Assembly: GCA_046160625.1 (NCBI GenBank)
Contig: JBJXGZ010000023.1
Location: forward strand, 1-64,000
Length of the DNA: 64,000 bases
Direction of reading: 5' to 3'
Source: M3007 sp046160625
GTDB lineage: Bacteria; Bacteroidota; Bacteroidia; Chitinophagales; Saprospiraceae
The notes below the pieces were generated by a model. That model was not told where the DNA came from. It ran no database searches and saw only the letters and a list, made by a program, of their open reading frames with translations. The translations under genes were made by a program, and so were the position numbers. This document shows, one piece after another, positions 59,098 to 64,000 of this stretch. Positions within the stretch are counted from its first letter, which is position 1; every line of letters begins with the position of its first letter.

Positions 59098-60198
59098 TCA
59101 ATCGTATTGGTCCAGGAGGTCTAGGTGGCGATTAACGGCGCGAAGATAGCGCAAGCCTTTCCAAAAAGACCAGTATGGATGGCCGTGCGCATTATTCCAT
59201 GCGCTCACTTCATAGAGCAACTTCCAATGGCGAAGTATTTCCGCATATGCTTGCGACAAACGTAGCCCACAATGATAAATGTGACTTGGCGATGCGCCAG
59301 CGCCGTTGTACTCAAGGATGGCGAAATTTTTTCCCAGCTTCAAATCTGCTATTGAAGTACATTTTACATCGTAACGACCCCAAAAAAAAGCGCCGCTGTG
59401 GAGACTGATTTTATCAAAAAAAGCCGTCAGTTCAGCATCAGCTTCGTGAGAGAGGTTGCGCAGTCGGGCGCCTCGGCTGCGGTTTATGGCAAAGGAAAGG
59501 ACATAGCGTTCGCGGTCGGCAGGCACCCAATCGAGCTTGTCCTCGTGTTTGCGGCACATTTCTTCGGCGCGTGCACTTGCTTGCGGGTGACGCTCAATGA
59601 GCTCGCGAAGTGTGGTTTGACCGTCGCCCCATACCTCGAGCGCTTCGCGGAGGATGATTCCAGTGATTTGACCGCTCTGTTTAGACGGGTGTCGAACGTA
59701 AAAAACACCGAGTTCCATGGGCAAATCCACCAAGTCTTGGATGAGGTAATCCATGGGGCAGTAACCGTGGTATTCAAGCAATTGCGCCTCGGTGTCAATT
59801 TTTCGGAAAAGGAGGCCTTTGCGCCCCACGTCAGGTTTTACAATAAAGGGATATTGGAACCCCGCCTTGACCATGCGCGCTTTTACCCCTTCAAAATCCT
59901 CCGGCGGCTTTACCAATACGGTGCGCGGATACACGCCATCAGGCATTTGTTTGTACACATCCGTCTTCGTCTCGCCTTCATATCCACCGAAAGGAATGGT
60001 TGGATTGGAGGGGGTAAACCACCAAAATGAGCGTGCCCGCAAAGAATACCAGGCCCACATCGGGATGAGTGGGATATAGAGTGCGGTGGCTGGCCAGAGC
60101 TCCCAGTTGGTGATTTTTTCAAAAAAGCCGGGCTTTTGCGAGACGGGGGGATTGGGCTTTGTGGGTGCCGAATGGTCGGGGATGTTTTGCTCCTGCAT
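59098..60198 (-). CDS. ATP-grasp ligase-like protein (D-Ala-D-Ala ligase-related)
   Basis: A 366-residue protein. A Pro-rich N-terminus and one hydrophobic segment (about 36-52, ATALYIPLIPMWAWYSL) precede an ATP-grasp fold. Visible parts: the ATP-binding Lys and loop FIVKPDVGRKGLLFRKI, a mid-domain Lys/Glu region LIQDLVDLPMELGVFYVRHP, and the metal-binding strand FAILEYNGAGASPSHIY (Glu/Asn). Such enzymes join a carboxylate to an amine, often amino acids or peptides. Co-transcribed with the LysE-type exporter; lies next to the RiPP-like gene on the other strand. Substrate unknown. Confidence 0.78.
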   Translation of the reverse strand: MQEQNIPDHSAPTKPNPPVSQKPGFFEKITNWELWPATALYIPLIPMWAWYSLRARSFWWFTPSNPTIPFGGYEGETKTDVYKQMPDGVYPRTVLVKPPEDFEGVKARMVKAGFQYPFIVKPDVGRKGLLFRKIDTEAQLLEYHGYCPMDYLIQDLVDLPMELGVFYVRHPSKQSGQITGIILREALEVWGDGQTTLRELIERHPQASARAEEMCRKHEDKLDWVPADRERYVLSFAINRSRGARLRNLSHEADAELTAFFDKISLHSGAFFWGRYDVKCTSIADLKLGKNFAILEYNGAGASPSHIYHCGLRLSQAYAEILRHWKLLYEVSAWNNAHGHPYWSFWKGLRYLRAVNRHLDLLDQYD

Positions 60199-60221
60199 TT
60201 TGCGTTGTCTGAAAAAGTGCG

Positions 60222-60229
60222 CAAAAGTA
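60222..60229 (-). promoter_or_regulatory. -7 element for ATP-grasp/LysE unit
   Basis: The reverse strand reads TACTTTTG, followed by CGC, and ends 23 bases before the ATP-grasp ATG at 60198. Confidence 0.6.
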
Positions 60230-60283
60230 GGGTTTCGATCTGAAAAGTAGGAGGGGACAAAATAGTACTTACTTTCTGCCTCA

Positions 60284-60297
60284 GAAACCTGACTTTT
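60284..60297 (+). promoter_or_regulatory. Shared upstream motif, copy 1 (RiPP-like gene)
   Basis: GAAACCTGACTTTT. The identical 14 bases occur at 62201-62214. Here the motif begins 51 bases before a -7-like box, TAACTTTA (60335-60342); in the other copy the distance is 50 bases. Candidate regulator site. Confidence 0.5.
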
Positions 60298-60388
60298 CCA
60301 AAAAAATGTCCAACGATACTTCTGACTGGACGAGTAACTTTAATCCGTTAAAAAATAGTTACCAAATCATCTTTCAAATTTCTCTTGT

Positions 60389-60583
60389 ATGGCAAAGGAA
60401 AAACTCAAACTCAACGAACTCAAGGTACAGAGCATTGTCACTTCTCTTGAAGAAGGCCAGATGCAGACCTTGAAAGGCGGCAAAGAAGTAGTGGGCCGTC
60501 GCCGCAACTATTCCGTACGCTGGACCATGGTTGACACCCGTGTTCAGACAGATTCAGTTGGTAGCCACATTGGCGGAAACTAG
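60389..60583 (+). CDS. RiPP-like precursor peptide with pinensin-type leader
   Basis: A 64-residue peptide. The leader MAKEKLKLNELKVQSIVTSL followed by an acidic part and LKGGKE resembles the leader of pinensin-family class I lanthipeptides of Bacteroidota (consensus LKVxSFVTSL...GG). The core after GG has about 34 residues (Arg-rich RRRNYSVRW, then Thr/Ser, ending HIGGN). It contains no cysteine, so lanthionine rings cannot form. No lanthipeptide dehydratase, cyclase, radical-SAM enzyme or peptidase transporter is encoded in the window. It overlaps the convergent helical-repeat gene by 4 bases. Role unknown: orphan precursor, signal peptide or other modified product. Confidence 0.65.
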   Translation: MAKEKLKLNELKVQSIVTSLEEGQMQTLKGGKEVVGRRRNYSVRWTMVDTRVQTDSVGSHIGGN

Positions 60584-62130
60584 ACTTCGGAATCTGCTAT
60601 CTCGCGCAAATATTTTTCGCGCACCACTGTTGCAAATGCTTGACCTCTTGCCTTGCCATCCAGCCAAGCCAAGAGGTCAAATGTTTGTAACAAAGCCCTC
60701 GTTTCAGGCTCCTGCGATTTTGGCTGCAAGTCATTTTTTACTTTGGCGAACACCTCGCGTTGGCTCTTTACATCAGGCAATTTTATTGCTTCAAAAATAC
60801 CGTGCATGAATCGCCGTTCCAGTTCATGGAGGCGGTTTTTTCTTTTTAAAAATCGTGCCGATGTCCTTAGTTGCGAATCCAGCAACAGAAAATTCCCCAA
60901 CTCAAAATGGAGAATGAGCGAAAGGATGCGGGCGAGGCTTTGCAGGTCTTCACGGCCGACCGTTCGGCGTTGGGCGAGCCAATGATTGAGGTGGTCAAGT
61001 GCCATATTGAAGTCGCCACAACCTATGCAGATCGGAACAAACTGGAGGTAAAAACTGCCAGTTTCGTAGTCATGCGGGTCAAAGTTTTCGGCTTCCGAAA
61101 GGCAGCGCTCCATTTCCCGCCGCCCATCTCCAAATTCGCCAGTATAGGTACACATTGCAAAGAATGTACTGAAATATTGGCGGTGTTTTTTTCGGCGGTC
61201 ATCTTCTGTAATTGGTTGAAGATCACGGAGTTTATCCAAACAAGTGCGCACCTCGGAGTACTTCTGCAAAAGCCCGCAAGCTACTGTCTGATTGCTGAGC
61301 GTGGCGATGTAATCCGACATGTTTTCTCGCAAAAAATGAGGCTGCGACTCTTGCAGCGCAATAAGCGTTTTGCCTGTTTCGTAAAATTTTTCTTGTTCTA
61401 ACGCGGTATGATAGTAGAGGCTCAGGGTTCGGTAGTAAAGCACCCGGGCCGTGTGCGACACTGCCGAATCGGGGTCGGTGAACGCCTCCTGTTCTATGAG
61501 TTGGCGAAGCCGTGCCACACGATCGGGGCCTCGCTGAAGCGGGTCTTTTTTGATGGTAGCATACGCCTGGAAAAACGCCCGGCGATAGTGGGAGGCATTG
61601 CGCAATTGTTCCATGGCTCGCGCCTCTTCATCCTGCAATCGCTCGAGATTTTTATGTAGGAAATCAATGTCCATGCGAGTATATGCGAGTTGTTTTTCCC
61701 AGCGCACAATTTCGATCTGGTGGGCAAAACTCTCGTACAACCTGGCAAGTTTGCGCGCCTTGGCAAGCAGCTCGCGGCAATCGGCATAATGTCCGCGTTT
61801 GAAAAGGGCGGCTATACTCTGGAGCAGTTGGTTCAGGCGGTGCTGGGTGGAATGCAATTCATCATAATTCTGAAGACATTTTAGCACCAATTCATAGAGA
61901 TATGCCTTTAGTTCAGAGTATTTTTTGCTGCCGACGTCCTGACTTTTGTAAATTTTTGTCTTCCATTTTTCATCGTCAAACGTTTCGGCGGCAGCCATTG
62001 CTTCAAACAGTTGGGTGTACTTGGTATCCACGCCGGGTTTCCCCTTTATAAATATGCGGAAGTAGCGCTTTTCGGCTGGGGAAAGCGAGCGGACCAGTCG
62101 GTGCAATTTGTCGGAAGGCGTTTTTGACAT
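60580..62130 (-). CDS. Large helical (TPR-like) protein, unknown function
   Basis: A 516-residue cytoplasmic protein. The N-terminal segment (MSKTPSDKLHRLVRSLSPAEKRYFRIF) is a conserved start I associate with Bacteroidota proteins of this length. The rest is almost entirely helical, with TPR-like periodicity (YYRTLSLYYHTALEQEKFYETGKTLIAL; CGDFNMALDHLNHWLAQ). No catalytic motif. Its stop overlaps the RiPP-like gene; its start is 186 bases from the LytTR gene, which is transcribed divergently. It may be an adaptor or sensor for this locus (inference). Confidence 0.7.
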   Translation of the reverse strand: MSKTPSDKLHRLVRSLSPAEKRYFRIFIKGKPGVDTKYTQLFEAMAAAETFDDEKWKTKIYKSQDVGSKKYSELKAYLYELVLKCLQNYDELHSTQHRLNQLLQSIAALFKRGHYADCRELLAKARKLARLYESFAHQIEIVRWEKQLAYTRMDIDFLHKNLERLQDEEARAMEQLRNASHYRRAFFQAYATIKKDPLQRGPDRVARLRQLIEQEAFTDPDSAVSHTARVLYYRTLSLYYHTALEQEKFYETGKTLIALQESQPHFLRENMSDYIATLSNQTVACGLLQKYSEVRTCLDKLRDLQPITEDDRRKKHRQYFSTFFAMCTYTGEFGDGRREMERCLSEAENFDPHDYETGSFYLQFVPICIGCGDFNMALDHLNHWLAQRRTVGREDLQSLARILSLILHFELGNFLLLDSQLRTSARFLKRKNRLHELERRFMHGIFEAIKLPDVKSQREVFAKVKNDLQPKSQEPETRALLQTFDLLAWLDGKARGQAFATVVREKYLREIADSEV

Positions 62131-62200
62131 GGGTGGGTGATGGATTTAGGAGCAAAATTGTCAGGTATTTATCATTTTACCAAAACTAAAAACAGCCTTG

Positions 62201-62214
62201 GAAACCTGACTTTT
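62201..62214 (+). promoter_or_regulatory. Shared upstream motif, copy 2 (LytTR gene)
   Basis: GAAACCTGACTTTT, identical to 60284-60297. It begins 50 bases before GACATTTG (62251-62258), a 7/8 match to the -7 consensus. Either LytTR autoregulation or a shared external regulator would explain it. Confidence 0.5.
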
Positions 62215-62316
62215 AAAAATAATTGGGTTGCAGTGGGCAAATGGAAGGCGGACATTTGTACCATAGAAACTGAAAAGCAGCATAAATGTAAAACTCAAAA
62301 AGTAAAACTGTTTGCC

Positions 62317-62772
62317 ATGCTAAACGCCATCGCTATCCGCCGCCTTCCAGAATCGCCAGAGCCGAATGCAGCATTTGCTCGCGCGCTTCCGATAAAACCG
62401 TTGCCGACCATTGATCCCTTGGCAAGGACTGCTCCCGAAGCAGAAAAGATCGCACTGCCAACCATGGAGGGACTTTGTTTCGAAAAAGTGAAGCATATCG
62501 CTTATTTGGAAGCGAGCGGCAATTACACTGCCTTGCACTTTAAGGACAAGCGACAAGTCCTGGTATGCAAAACCTTACGGGAAGTGGAACTAATGCTTTC
62601 CAACCGGGCATTTGCTCGTATCCATCGCTCGCACACGATTCACCTCAAACACCTCAAAAAATATGTGCGCGGCAAAGGTGGGCACGTGTTGCTCCAAAAT
62701 GGTGTGACGCTCACCGTATCCATAGGCCAGAAGGAGGCTTTTTTAGAGCAAGTGAAGGTTTACTTTGGTTAA
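62317..62772 (+). CDS. LytTR-domain DNA-binding protein without receiver
   Basis: About 151 residues starting at MLNAIAIRRLPESPEP. The N-terminal 50 residues are Pro/Ala-rich and low in structure. The LytTR domain covers the last about 100 residues (VKHIAYLEASGNYTALHF, FARIHRSHTIHLKHLKKYVRGKGGHVLLQNG). There is no receiver domain, so it is not a classical response regulator. The frame opens at 62137, but the shared motif and a -7-like box lie between that ATG and 62317, supporting the later start. Confidence 0.82.
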   Translation: MLNAIAIRRLPESPEPNAAFARALPIKPLPTIDPLARTAPEAEKIALPTMEGLCFEKVKHIAYLEASGNYTALHFKDKRQVLVCKTLREVELMLSNRAFARIHRSHTIHLKHLKKYVRGKGGHVLLQNGVTLTVSIGQKEAFLEQVKVYFG

Positions 62773-62811
62773 ACAGTTTAAAGATAAAAGTTGAGTACGC
62801 TTTTTCTCATG

Positions 62812-63036
62812 GTTTTACATTTAGCAGTTTCCCTGTTTTAAATTTTCCTGTTTAATCTTTCTGCCCTCTGTATAACCATTTCCCAAAAAGAAAAACACCC
62901 ATTGCCCGCCCCAATACCCTCCCCAGCAAATAAACACAACTGTCGCCCTCCTTTCGCCTTCGGGCGGAGGGAGGGACTGGGAGGGGGGATAATAAACTGC
63001 AAAATGTAAAACAGGAAAATATAAAACCGCAAAATC
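62812..63036. repeat. AT-rich inverted repeat family member
   Basis: Part of the 455-base gap between the LytTR and NTPase genes. TTTTACATTTAGCAGTTT-type words (62812-62858) are matched by the reverse complement AAACTGCAAAATGTAAAAC (62994-63036). They are the same word family as at 15603-15652 and 45108-45260. The middle of the gap shows nothing else recognisable. Confidence 0.6.
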
Positions 63037-63063
63037 AAGAAACACAGTAAGGGTTTGGTTTGG

Positions 63064-63099
63064 CACCGGACGCAGCAATTGCATCCGGTGATTTTTTTT
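63064..63099 (+). terminator. Hairpin with T8 tract upstream of NTPase gene
   Basis: CACCGGA (63064-63070) pairs with TCCGGTG (63084-63090), with an inner TGC/GCA-type pairing, followed by A and eight T. It is an intrinsic-terminator shape, either for a short upstream RNA or as an attenuator before the NTPase gene (ATG 63228). Confidence 0.75.
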
Positions 63100-63227
63100 G
63101 TGGCGGAGGCTCGAATTTTTCAGACCTTTCGCGGCTCGATTTTACCTTCGCTTGCAGGATTCTTTGGGCCGCATCACCAAATACCCACATCACCAAATCA
63201 ACAGATACCCATTATCCTTCAGAGTTA

Positions 63228-64000
63228 ATGAGCAACGCCGCCATTACCCTCCCACGCCGCTACCCAGGCCTGCGCCCATTCGAGCGCAGCCAGAGTGCCG
63301 TGTTCCATGGAAGGCAGGATGACATTGCAAATCTTAGCAATTTAGTGATTCGGGAGCGTCTGGTGCTTCTTTTCGCGAAATCGGGCATGGGTAAAACCTC
63401 TCTTTTGCAGGCTGGATGCGCACCCGAACTTGAACGTCAGGATTTTGTACCTGTATTTCTTCGTACCGAACGAAGCGATCGCCCTTTGCTTGCCGGCATT
63501 GGCGAAATGTTGGAGAAAAACCCTCATGTGAGCGGCAATGACAACACTGGATTGCGGCCAGAAGCCCCTCAGACCTTGTGGGAAAAAATGAAAAGGCTCG
63601 AGTTTGATCTGGACGGCCTCCCCGCAACCCCCGTATTGGTTTTCGATCAATTTGAAGAAGCATTCACGCTTGCTCATTTGGAAAAAAGTCGCAACCAATT
63701 CTTTCGCGAGTTGGCCGACCTTGCAAATGAAACCATGCCCGAGGAATTGAGGGCCACGCTGTTAGAGCAATTCGAGTACGGCAATTTGGATGTAGAAACC
63801 ATGCAATGGTGGGAGCAACAACCCAATGTGCGCATCGTGCTGAGCATCCGCTCCGATTTTCTCCACATGATTGATCGTGTGAGTAAGAGCGTTCCCGGTA
63901 TCCTTCGTAACCGCTACGAATTGCTGCCCCTCGATCGCGAAAAAGCGCGCAGTGCCATCACAAAACCTGCTGAACAAACAGGCAGTTATGCAAGCCGGAA
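63228..64000 (+). CDS. nSTAND1-type NTPase, cut by window end
   Basis: The open frame from ATG 63228 reaches the window edge (257 residues visible). The start YPGLRPFERSQSAVFHGR is typical of novel STAND NTPase 1 domains. Walker A is KSGMGKTS (residues 51-58), Walker B VLVFDQFEEAF (about 136-146), and sensor-like IVLSIRSDFL (about 203-212) follows. STAND NTPases act as signal-activated switches; nSTAND proteins often carry WD40/TPR repeats and sit in defence, caspase-like or regulated cell-death systems. The domain starts at the very N-terminus, so any effector or repeat part must be downstream, outside the window. Confidence 0.85.
   Translation, partial: MSNAAITLPRRYPGLRPFERSQSAVFHGRQDDIANLSNLVIRERLVLLFAKSGMGKTSLLQAGCAPELERQDFVPVFLRTERSDRPLLAGIGEMLEKNPHVSGNDNTGLRPEAPQTLWEKMKRLEFDLDGLPATPVLVFDQFEEAFTLAHLEKSRNQFFRELADLANETMPEELRATLLEQFEYGNLDVETMQWWEQQPNVRIVLSIRSDFLHMIDRVSKSVPGILRNRYELLPLDREKARSAITKPAEQTGSYASR

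Noticed and set aside
60531..60809. Plus-strand frame after the RiPP-like peptide as a second peptide gene
   Set aside because: It overlaps the peptide gene and is antisense to the helical-repeat gene; no leader-like sequence.
62137..62316. N-terminal extension of the LytTR protein from the ATG at 62137
   Set aside because: The extension contains the shared promoter motif and a -7-like box and shows no domain.
1..64000. tRNA, rRNA, phage or plasmid genes
   Set aside because: Read for cloverleaf arms, rRNA conserved blocks, and integrase or capsid motifs; none seen by eye. A tRNAscan/Infernal run would be decisive.

Overview
The window looks like a chromosomal segment of a Bacteroidota bacterium, most likely a Saprospirales (Saprospiraceae / Haliscomenobacter-type) organism. 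Support: Bacteroidota-type -7 promoter elements (TAnnTTTG) before many genes; four secreted proteins ending in a type IX secretion (T9SS) sorting domain; LytTR/LytS signalling; a SusC/FepA-type TonB-dependent receptor; and a short peptide with a pinensin-like RiPP leader. I see no rRNA, tRNA, CRISPR array, prophage or plasmid backbone. The order-level assignment is inference from gene families.

Layout. 1-4.8 kb: C-terminal part of a T9SS-exported BNR/LamG protein and a TonB-dependent receptor. 4.8-10.4 kb: the translation/transcription block rimP-nusA-infB, with a hairpin plus U-tract in the rimP leader and a strong terminator after infB. 10.4-15.6 kb: a superfamily 1 helicase, then an island with a REP-associated tyrosine transposase (RAYT), three copies of its probable REP-like repeat, an AT-rich orphan gene and an APC amino-acid permease. 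15.8-26.2 kb: malQ, a secreted orphan, an AraC regulator, a TolB-like propeller lipoprotein, a DUF4287/DUF5655 protein, YfiH, a MacB-type permease, a LytS/LytTR pair and a decayed chimeric pseudogene. 26-34 kb: a giant CotH/lamin-tail T9SS cargo and a 1270-residue outer-membrane protein. 34-41 kb: QueD, a VanY-type carboxypeptidase overlapping thioredoxin, an NTF2-like protein, exbB-exbD-tonB, a histidine kinase and a DUF2064 glycosyltransferase. 41-56 kb: a large BNR T9SS cargo, MscL, a lytic transglycosylase, an outer-membrane protein, DUF2911, an M48 lipoprotein, GHL10 hydrolase, an esterase/T9SS fusion, an LpxD-like acyltransferase and a dipeptidyl-peptidase III. 56-60 kb: nucleotidyltransferase, RluA-type synthase, Asp/Glu racemase and a LysE exporter with an ATP-grasp ligase. 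60-64 kb: the RiPP-like peptide, a helical-repeat protein, a LytTR regulator and the start of an nSTAND1-type NTPase cut by the window edge.

Functional threads. ExbB-ExbD-TonB would energise receptors like the one at 2.4 kb. The T9SS cargos, M49 and M48 peptidases, GHL10, transglycosylase and VanY form an envelope/secretome theme. The RiPP-like peptide and the LytTR gene share a 14-base motif at almost the same distance from their putative -7 boxes, suggesting common control.

The other striking theme is repeats. Palindromic or short-period repeats fill many intergenic gaps, and several have spread in frame into coding sequence: the first BNR gene, malQ, the 1270-residue outer-membrane protein and the second BNR gene.
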